Notes under the pieces: model-generated | Database searches by the model: none | What the model saw: the letters and a program-made list of their open reading frames with translations, nothing else | Told to the model about the DNA's origin: nothing | Virus record (IMG/VR): IMGVR_UViG_3300034062_005249 | Coordinates: 1-31,859 of that record | Reading direction: 5' to 3' (one strand) | Source of the DNA: a virus | Length of the DNA: 31,859 bases | Position numbers and translations under genes: made by a program | In this document: positions 27,100 through 31,859 of the stretch, one piece after another | Position numbering within the stretch: position 1 is the first letter of the stretch | Layout: each line of letters starts with the position of its first letter

Positions 27100-27624
27100 T
27101 CAGGATTGAAAATTCTCTTGAATAATTTTTTGATCTGTAAGACGAAACCAGTTTGAGACATTATTTAACTCCTTTGATTTTATTGCATCTTTAATTGCAT
27201 TTTGCTTTAACTCTTTGTATTTTCCTGTTTCAAACTCTTGGTCTTCTAATTTTCTCATATGAGGACAAAAGATTCTTGCCTGTTCCATACATTCTAAATG
27301 TAATGGATGAAAATCTGAAAAAACTTTAGGTCCTTCTTTGGATGTAAATTCAAGTGGAGCATTAATCCATCTAATTGTGATTTCTTCTTTTTTTATTTTT
27401 ACTCCACAGTATGAACATAAATCTTTTTCGTATACAATATCTTCATTTTTTTGATTTAATCCAAGATGCCCTAAAGATTCAAAACGATCTTCGGATTGCC
27501 AAGGAATTGGAAATTTTTTTGCTAAATCTTTTCTTTTTGAGGTTGCCCAAGGCCTTGGAAGTCCAACTGTGTTTACGTCATTTTCTTGCCATTTGCTGGC
27601 ATTATCAAAGTATTTATTTTTCAT
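27100..27624 (-). CDS. zinc-site phage protein (174 aa)
   Basis: N-terminal WATSKRKDLAKKFPIPWQSE, then CSYCG (70-74) and, about 35 residues on, FHPLHLECMEQARIFCPHM: a C-x2-C plus H-x2-C zinc site. C-terminal helix basic. Family not named but typical of actinophage genomes. ATG overlaps the sulfotransferase stop (TAATG). Confidence 0.65.
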   Translation of the reverse strand: MKNKYFDNASKWQENDVNTVGLPRPWATSKRKDLAKKFPIPWQSEDRFESLGHLGLNQKNEDIVYEKDLCSYCGVKIKKEEITIRWINAPLEFTSKEGPKVFSDFHPLHLECMEQARIFCPHMRKLEDQEFETGKYKELKQNAIKDAIKSKELNNVSNWFRLTDQKIIQENFQS

Positions 27625-28328
27625 TAAAAGTCCTGTGTATCAAAATATATTGATTCTGAAAAATATATTTCAGAGTCTAGATTGTTTACATTATAGAGAT
27701 AGTCTAGGTCTTGTTTTGTTAAACTATTATATAGTTCTGCAGAACCTTTTGTTATGTTATGATCATATTCTTTTTTATTATCAATATAAAAACTATCAGT
27801 TATATTAAAATCTTTTAATATTTTTTTCATAATAGTATTGCATGCCTGATTATTTAATTGGGTATCTTTTAGTAAAATATTTACACTTTTAATTCTATTA
27901 AATGCAGTGACCTTGTCTATTTTTATTGTTAAAAAATCTGGGTCAAGACCTGCTGTGGGATTAAAAGGATTTAAATCAAAATTCTTTTTTGTATATAAAA
28001 AATTTTTAATTTGATAATTTGAAATAAAGTCTTTATTTATTTCTACCCAATCCATAAAGTTAGGAATATTTTCTGGAATAGGTCCGTTTTGGCCACCATT
28101 TTTATAGTATGCATAATGGCTTACAGTTCTTTTTACTGGATCTCTTAAAGATGAAACTATATAGTTGTTTTCTATTTCTTTCCAGCCAAGGTGATACTCT
28201 CCATCTATGTAAGGAATATTATTGTTTTTTAAAATATTAAATAATTGATGAATAATCATATTATTTAAATATGTTCCACCACATTTTGCTATCTGTAAAT
28301 GATAAAAGGAACTAAATTTATTTTCCAT
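27624..28328 (-). CDS. PAPS-dependent sulfotransferase-like protein (234 aa)
   Basis: Sulfotransferase of the Sulfotransfer_2 / heparan-type group: moves sulfate from PAPS to a sugar hydroxyl. Seen: 5'-phosphosulfate loop LQIAKCGGTY (11-20), and 3'-phosphate site SSLRDPVKRTVSHY (59-72) with R62, S70. C-terminal half is Asn/Lys/Ile-rich and more diverged. The APS kinase domain 4 kb downstream on the same strand could make its donor. Target may be the glycan built by the 12745-18787 cluster. Confidence 0.8.
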   Translation of the reverse strand: MENKFSSFYHLQIAKCGGTYLNNMIIHQLFNILKNNNIPYIDGEYHLGWKEIENNYIVSSLRDPVKRTVSHYAYYKNGGQNGPIPENIPNFMDWVEINKDFISNYQIKNFLYTKKNFDLNPFNPTAGLDPDFLTIKIDKVTAFNRIKSVNILLKDTQLNNQACNTIMKKILKDFNITDSFYIDNKKEYDHNITKGSAELYNSLTKQDLDYLYNVNNLDSEIYFSESIYFDTQDF

Positions 28329-28569
28329 TAATAAAACTCTGCAGTTCTTCTTTTGTTTTTGCTCCAGTCATACGAGCAACTTCTTTTTCATTTTCAAATA
28401 ATATAAAAGTAGGTACTGATTTTATTTCAAACCTTTTAACAAGCAACTGTTCGTAGTCTGCATCTATTATCTGAAACTCAAAACCTTCTCTTTTCATTTC
28501 TTCAACAATTGGTCTTGTTTTTTTACAGGGACCACACCACTCTGCTGTAAAATAAAAAACGTTTTTCAT
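28318..28569 (-). CDS. thioredoxin (83 aa)
   Basis: Thioredoxin fold, cytoplasmic disulfide reductase. Seen: FTAEWCGPC with the redox pair C12/C15, D37-A-D at the central strand, and the cis-proline motif VPTFILF (about 53-59). Shorter than the usual 105 residues, the phage/glutaredoxin-length form. May serve a phage reductase or redox control; neighbours are a nuclease and a sulfotransferase, with ATGA and 11-base overlaps. Confidence 0.9.
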   Translation of the reverse strand: MKNVFYFTAEWCGPCKKTRPIVEEMKREGFEFQIIDADYEQLLVKRFEIKSVPTFILFENEKEVARMTGAKTKEELQSFINGK

Positions 28570-28973
28570 TTACCAGACTTTGATCTAGCCTTTTTTAATA
28601 CCTCAAAATCTTTAACTTTAGTTTCCCCAAGGTATCCCCAAGCATAGCCATCATTAATCATTTTATTATTAAGTGATTCAGACTCTCCATTAACATATAC
28701 CCAGCCAAGAATACGTCCATATTTTTCAGATGAGTTCATTTTTTCTGTACGAATAACAACAGATTTTGCATCTTTAAGTTGTTTCTTTAGGTATTCTTTA
28801 GCCTCAAGGCCAAGAACTTTTTCTGCTTTATCTTTTGTGCGTGACTCTGGAGTATCAATTCCAGCCAAACGAACACGAGATGCAAATAAAATATCAAACC
28901 CTAAATCAATAACAACGTCAATTGTATCTCCATCAACAACATTTTTTACCTCTTCAACAAAATACTCGTACAC
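28566..28973 (-). CDS. thermonuclease-like (SNase) nuclease (135 aa)
   Basis: Staphylococcal nuclease-like fold. Seen: VVDGDTIDV (12-20), VRLAGIDTPESR (34-45) with the first catalytic arginine and metal Asp, and KYGRILGWVYV (84-94) with the second arginine. A glutamate for catalysis is likely E43 or the later E. No signal peptide, so it acts inside the cell, for example on host DNA or RNA. GTG start overlaps the upstream stop (TAGTG). Confidence 0.85.
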   Translation of the reverse strand: MYEYFVEEVKNVVDGDTIDVVIDLGFDILFASRVRLAGIDTPESRTKDKAEKVLGLEAKEYLKKQLKDAKSVVIRTEKMNSSEKYGRILGWVYVNGESESLNNKMINDGYAWGYLGETKVKDFEVLKKARSKSGK

Positions 28974-29230
28974 TATACGCCCCCTACTGGTTTGTCTTTA
29001 ATAAGTTTTTCACGCTCATCAAGAATTTCTACTAAAAAAGCCATCATTTTTTTATGTGATTCAGCATTGTTCATTATATTTTCGTAATGGTGATTACAAA
29101 ATGTTAATTGCCCTGATAGACCTTTAACTCTAACTAAGGCTTGTGCTTGACACTTATCACAACGATCATTGGCATTTAGAATATATTTTTTTGAAACTAC
29201 GCTTGGATGTTCTTGAACAATGTTAGTCAT
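28973..29230 (-). CDS. DUF7455-like zinc protein (85 aa)
   Basis: DRCDKCQAQALVRVKGLSGQ, then LTFCNHHYENI: CxxC plus CxHH zinc site as in small actinophage/actinobacterial proteins of the DUF7455 type. Start 29230 is chosen over 29245 because TATAAT (29242-29237) with 6 nt to this ATG fits the leaderless design. Function unknown. Confidence 0.7.
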   Translation of the reverse strand: MTNIVQEHPSVVSKKYILNANDRCDKCQAQALVRVKGLSGQLTFCNHHYENIMNNAESHKKMMAFLVEILDEREKLIKDKPVGGV

Positions 29231-29236
29231 AGTATT

Positions 29237-29242
29237 ATTATA
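29237..29242 (-). promoter_or_regulatory. leaderless -10 box for the DUF7455-like gene
   Basis: TATAAT on the minus strand, then 6 nt to ATG 29230. No good -35 at 17 nt. Confidence 0.45.
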
Positions 29243-29245
29243 CAT

Positions 29246-29419
29246 CTACTTTCTGTTATCGCTTGAATAAAATCCACTACCGTTAAAAATTGCAGCAGGA
29301 GCGCTCCAAAGCCTTTGCATAGATTCGCTACAGCATATTGGGGATTTATCATCACCAATTGATTTTTCAAATTCAATTTGTGAAGAACAAATAGAACATT
29401 TATAGTCGTATCTAGGCAT
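29246..29419 (-). CDS. FmdB-type zinc-ribbon protein (57 aa)
   Basis: MPRYDYKCSICSSQIEFEKS: the opening strand and CSIC match the FmdB family, with a second half-site PICC (28-31) and the family end AIFNGSGFYSSDNR. FmdB-type ribbons are thought to regulate or to bind RNA/ribosomes; role in phages unknown. AAGGAGAGTTT precedes the ATG. Confidence 0.8.
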   Translation of the reverse strand: MPRYDYKCSICSSQIEFEKSIGDDKSPICCSESMQRLWSAPAAIFNGSGFYSSDNRK

Positions 29420-29443
29420 AAACTCTCCTTAAGTTCTACTACA

Positions 29444-29472
29444 AGTATATCAAATAATAGGCAGTTTTACAA
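29444..29472 (-). promoter_or_regulatory. minus-strand promoter for the FmdB-type gene
   Basis: TTGTAA (29472-29467), 17-nt spacer, TATACT (29449-29444), with a leader of about 18 nt carrying AAGGAG. Confidence 0.6.
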
Positions 29473-29490
29473 CATACCCAGGTTGCTTTT

Positions 29491-29907
29491 TTATTTTATT
29501 TTAATTACTTTAGGTTTTTTGTCTTCAGGAATAACACGAACAATATTAATTGTTAGCATTCCGTCTTTTAGTTCTGCACTAGACACTTCCATATATTCAC
29601 CAAGAGCAAAGGATCGTACAAATTTACGACCAGCAATTCCCTTGTGAACTACTTCAGCATCTGTAACATCAACAATTTCACCTTTAATTACAAGTGTCCC
29701 ATTGTCTACTGAAACATTGATATCTTCTTTAGTAAATCCTGCGATAGCAACAGATAAACGGTATGTATCTTCGTCTAGTTTTAGAAGATCATACGGAGGA
29801 TATGATTGTGAATTTACTTTATGTGCTGTATTCAAACGGCCCAACTCTCTGTTGAAGCCAATAAAAAAAGGATCATTGAATAGATCCATTGCGAACTGTG
29901 TTACCAT
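29491..29907 (-). CDS. hsp20: Hsp20 small heat-shock protein (138 aa)
   Basis: Alpha-crystallin chaperone that holds unfolding proteins. Seen: N-terminal MVTQFAMDLFNDPFFIGFNR (IbpA-like), YPPYDLLKLDEDTYRLSVAI (36-55), the beta-strand pair GTLVIKGE (71-78), and AELKDGMLTINI, the A-x-x-x-[ND]-G-x-L motif near the end. Normal length. Phage Hsp20 genes are known in cyanophages. AAAGGGG lies ahead of the ATG; the 5' leader holds a hairpin (29937-29959). Confidence 0.9.
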   Translation of the reverse strand: MVTQFAMDLFNDPFFIGFNRELGRLNTAHKVNSQSYPPYDLLKLDEDTYRLSVAIAGFTKEDINVSVDNGTLVIKGEIVDVTDAEVVHKGIAGRKFVRSFALGEYMEVSSAELKDGMLTINIVRVIPEDKKPKVIKIK

Positions 29908-29936
29908 TTTATTCCCCTTTCAAGCGAATAAGTTAA

Positions 29937-29959
29937 TGTACCCCCGTTCGGCAGGTACA
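29937..29959 (-). promoter_or_regulatory. leader hairpin upstream of Hsp20
   Basis: TGTACC (29959-29954) pairs with GGTACA (29942-29937), inside about 50 nt of leader behind TATAAT/TATACT (29970-29959). A small hairpin of unknown role; it does not cover the ribosome site, so a simple RNA thermometer is not shown. Confidence 0.4.
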
Positions 29960-29978
29960 GTATAATTATAGCATAAAT

Positions 29979-30689
29979 CTAGTCTACTAAATTCTCTTTA
30001 ATTTTGTTTAAAATGTACTTTTTTCCTTTAAATTTATTATACCAATGGTCTATTGAAACATATTTTTTATGTTCATTAAAATGATTTGCCTTTCTAACAT
30101 CATCTATCATATTTTCTAAATCTTTAGTCATTTTAAATTGTTTAAAGTTAATTTTTTCTTTAGTATTAAATTGTAGATAATATAAAACATCTTCGTCGTT
30201 AACAATAAATTCGTCAAAATCGTTTTTTAAAATAAATGCAAACTCTAAATTACGAAAATATTTTCCTATATCAAAAGTTCCAGGAATTATCATACATCTT
30301 TTTGATATTTCGTTTTCTTCAAAAATTGGATGTTGATATGCATTTATAGTTAGACTATCTTCTTCTGTAAAAAATACATACTGTACAAGAAAAGAAAAGA
30401 ATTTTTTTTCAATTGACCTTATTAAAACGTGATCGTCAAAAAATTTTTGATCATAATATTTTGAAACACACTGTTCGTTTTCAATTTTAAAAGAATAATC
30501 ATATATTGATTTTATTGCATAGGTATTTTTTAATGATTCATTAAAAACTGGACAGTAATTAATTCCTGCAAAAGATGACTTATCATTATTATTAATTCCT
30601 AAAGAATAAAATCTTTTACTTACTTTTTCTGGTTCAGTTGCTTTTATCCATTCATCTTCCATGCTGGCCCAATAAACTGTTACTGACAT
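29979..30689 (-). CDS. divergent PPGYS-type protein (copy 4, 236 aa)
   Basis: Same order of landmarks as the 9359 family, much diverged: NYCPVFNESL (44-53; compare KKCIPVFD), HPIFEEN (120-126), IIPGTFDIGKYFRNLEFAFI (134-153; compare GIVDTD...NFPFV), LYYLQFNTKEK (169-179; compare QIIPFKRE). The PPG[YW]S step is lost. Predicted beta-rich. This copy sits on the other strand, 18 kb away, next to Hsp20, so the family has spread within one genome. Function unknown. Confidence 0.65.
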   Translation of the reverse strand: MSVTVYWASMEDEWIKATEPEKVSKRFYSLGINNNDKSSFAGINYCPVFNESLKNTYAIKSIYDYSFKIENEQCVSKYYDQKFFDDHVLIRSIEKKFFSFLVQYVFFTEEDSLTINAYQHPIFEENEISKRCMIIPGTFDIGKYFRNLEFAFILKNDFDEFIVNDEDVLYYLQFNTKEKINFKQFKMTKDLENMIDDVRKANHFNEHKKYVSIDHWYNKFKGKKYILNKIKENLVD

Positions 30690-30720
30690 TATTCTCCTTT
30701 TAATACATTATACACTTTAG

Positions 30721-30792
30721 TACCCCCAAGGGGAATTGAACCCCTGTTACCACCGTGAAAGGGTGATGTCATAACCACTAGACCATGAGGGC
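30721..30792 (-). tRNA. tRNA-Glu (TTC)
   Basis: Acceptor GCCCTCA/TGGGGGT with two wobble pairs, anticodon stem TCACC/GGTGG with loop CTTTCAC (anticodon TTC), T-arm AGGGG-TTCAATT-CCCCT. Discriminator A, CCA not encoded. Lies one base after the tRNA-Gly CCA. Confidence 0.92.
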
Positions 30793-30793
30793 G

Positions 30794-30868
30794 TGGAGCG
30801 AAAGACGAGATTTGAACTCGCAACGTCTACCTTGGCAAGGTAGTACTCTACCATTGAGTTACTTTCGC
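30794..30868 (-). tRNA. tRNA-Gly (GCC) with encoded CCA
   Basis: Acceptor GCGAAAG/CTTTCGC, anticodon stem CTACC/GGTAG with loop TTGCCAA (anticodon GCC), T-arm GCGAG-TTCAAAT-CTCGT, discriminator T and encoded CCA (30796-30794). The neighbour tRNA-Glu lacks CCA, so the two probably have different origins. Confidence 0.93.
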
Positions 30869-30878
30869 AACAACTATA

Positions 30879-31490
30879 TTATTTAACCCAAGATCCAAGC
30901 AAAGAAATTAATACTTGAACTTTAGAATTAAGTAATGCTAGTCCAGAATTCTCTACAGATTCCTGAATTTGAACTCCTGTTTGCCTATTGCTAAAATCTA
31001 AAGATTCAGTAATGTTATTTTTATTTACAGATATAGTTGAAGAAGTATTTTCTAAATATCCATAAATAAATCCGCCCCTTGTAAATAAATTATTTCCTAC
31101 AGTATCACTATATTTAAACTGAGTTGTTTTTCCACCATAAATTGTTGCAGATGAAGTAATAGTTTCTCCATTTTCTTCTTCAGAAATTGAATTAGTTACT
31201 ACTCTGCTATCTATCATTGTAAAAGTTTCAGAACTAGAGTCGTAAGTTGTAGTTCCTGGACCATACCAAAATCCACCACGGTTTTCACCGCTTGGACCTG
31301 CAGCAACTTGTGGAACAACAGTTTGTCCTGCAAAAGTCCCTCCAGCACAAGCACTACCACATACAATAATATTTGTTACATTTCCATTTGAATCAAGGAC
31401 TGCATACGTTGGGTCCGCATTAGCAGACGAAACATTTGATGCTAACAAAATTACTGCAAACAATCCAAAAATACTTAAATTTCTTTTCAT
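30879..31490 (-). CDS. secreted surface-type protein with signal peptide (203 aa)
   Basis: Signal peptide MKRNLSIFGLFAVILLASNV with likely cleavage after SSANA. Mature start DPTYAVLDSNGNVTNIIVCG is followed by a Gly/Ser/Thr-rich, beta-type body, as in phage tail or surface repeats; two cysteines (about 44 and 48) sit close together. The same kind of protein occurs in aquatic actinobacteria (impression, not searched). AAGGGG precedes the ATG. It precedes the two tRNAs on the same transcript. Surface exclusion or adhesion is possible. Confidence 0.65.
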   Translation of the reverse strand: MKRNLSIFGLFAVILLASNVSSANADPTYAVLDSNGNVTNIIVCGSACAGGTFAGQTVVPQVAAGPSGENRGGFWYGPGTTTYDSSSETFTMIDSRVVTNSISEEENGETITSSATIYGGKTTQFKYSDTVGNNLFTRGGFIYGYLENTSSTISVNKNNITESLDFSNRQTGVQIQESVENSGLALLNSKVQVLISLLGSWVK

Positions 31491-31498
31491 TTTACCCC

Positions 31499-31717
31499 TT
31501 AGTTTTCTATTATTTTAACTACTACTTGACAAGGGTCTCCGCCCTCTTCCCACTCTTGCGCTTCTTCTTCACTCATATAAGGATCTCCTTCATGAGTGTT
31601 ACAGAACGGTTCTGTTATCCATCCCCGCTCAATTCCATTATTTAACCAAATCTCAAACTCGTCAAGATTTGATGCCTCATTCTGAATATCCTTTAAGATA
31701 TCGTCAAAATTTGCCAT
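31499..31717 (-). CDS. small acidic phage protein (72 aa)
   Basis: MANFDDILKDIQNEASNLDE..., with WLNNGIERGWITEPFCNTHE and GDPCQVVVKI at the end; two cysteines. The PFC-N-T-H-E-G ... GGDPC pattern is a type found in actinophage small proteins. Leaderless start from the 31724-31752 promoter. Role unknown. Confidence 0.7.
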   Translation of the reverse strand: MANFDDILKDIQNEASNLDEFEIWLNNGIERGWITEPFCNTHEGDPYMSEEEAQEWEEGGDPCQVVVKIIEN

Positions 31718-31723
31718 GTATTA

Positions 31724-31752
31724 AGTATACTCTTAAATGCTGACTACGTCAA
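31724..31752 (-). promoter_or_regulatory. minus-strand leaderless promoter
   Basis: TTGACG (31752-31747), 17-nt spacer, TATACT (31729-31724), 6 nt, ATG 31717. It overlaps the last codons and stop of the upstream gene. The same geometry as the plus-strand promoters, on the other strand. Confidence 0.75.
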
Positions 31753-31859
31753 TTGGACCCATGCAAGAAGGACTAAATTTAATAGCAGCATTTACTGCTC
31801 CAACCACTCTTTTACGAGGGTCTTTAGATTTTTCTGTAGCATTTAAATATCCATAAGCG
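31733..31859 (-). CDS. 3' end of a phage gene (partial, 41 residues visible)
   Basis: The visible C-terminus contains LNATEKSKDPRKRVVGAVNA and ends CMGPIDVVSI. Runs off the window. Not identified. Its last bases hold the promoter of the next gene. Confidence 0.6.
   Translation of the reverse strand, partial: AYGYLNATEKSKDPRKRVVGAVNAAIKFSPSCMGPIDVVSI

Noticed and set aside
29461-29515. Intrinsic terminator between Hsp20 and the FmdB-type gene
   Set aside because: The CAAC/GTTG hairpin with T tract is oriented to stop plus-strand transcription, and no plus-strand unit is seen there; the stem is only 4 pairs.
29908-29925. FourU or ROSE thermometer for Hsp20
   Set aside because: No UUUU or U-G-C-U-type strand pairs with AAAGGGG in the visible leader.

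Overview
The window looks like part of a low-GC tailed phage (or a close provirus) of an Actinobacterium, plausibly a freshwater AT-rich lineage. Support: a WhiB-type iron-sulfur regulator, many small families typical of actinophages (GP88, DUF932/TIGR03299, a DUF7455-like zinc protein, XapX, FmdB-type zinc ribbons), an endonuclease VII, a holin with a Lys/Ala-rich tail, four tRNA genes, dense ATGA/TAATG gene overlaps, and promoters that place the start codon at the transcription start (leaderless mRNA, common in Actinobacteria). The host is inferred; no host marker gene is present. Portal, capsid, terminase and polymerase genes are not in the window. || Layout. (1) 1-6350, plus strand: small accessory genes with an unusual density of regulatory DNA. 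Five CRP/GlxR-like palindromes (TGTGA-N6-TCACA), a repeated promoter design with an invariant 17-nt spacer, and four copies of a compact H-type RNA pseudoknot just behind genes; a tRNA-Asp follows the fourth copy. (2) 6351-7019: a promoter driving a structured RNA (a UUCG hairpin plus a fifth pseudoknot), then two small genes. (3) 7020-7906: about 890 bp without a convincing gene, filled with CAAACCTT repeats in both orientations; candidate origin, partition or repressor-binding region. (4) 7907-9359: endonuclease VII, an antisense tRNA-Arg and five tiny genes, one with an apparent ATT start. (5) 9359-12752: three paralogues of an uncharacterised PPG[YW]S-type protein, a secreted protein and zinc-ribbon micro-proteins. 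(6) 12745-18787: a tightly overlapped sugar-modification cluster (four glycosyltransferase-like proteins, a GT-A-like protein with an L31-like zinc ribbon, a sugar-nucleotide epimerase, an FkbM methyltransferase), met convergently by a minus-strand Stealth-like gene. (7) 19533-31859, minus strand: a long operon-like series with two structural-looking proteins, nuclease, thioredoxin, Hsp20, sulfotransferase, WhiB, an APS-kinase/nucleotidyltransferase fusion, flavin-dependent halogenase, UV-damage endonuclease and lysis-type membrane proteins, preceded by tRNA-Gly and tRNA-Glu. || How it may work together. The glycosyltransferase cluster, FkbM methyltransferase, sulfotransferase, PAPS-forming APS kinase domain and halogenase form a large decoration toolkit that could modify phage or host surface glycans or small molecules. 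The strongest candidates for something undescribed are the repeated pseudoknot element coupled to a specific promoter class, the CRP-like control of the left arm, and the CAAACCTT repeat region. All functions are read from the sequence by eye; no searches were run.
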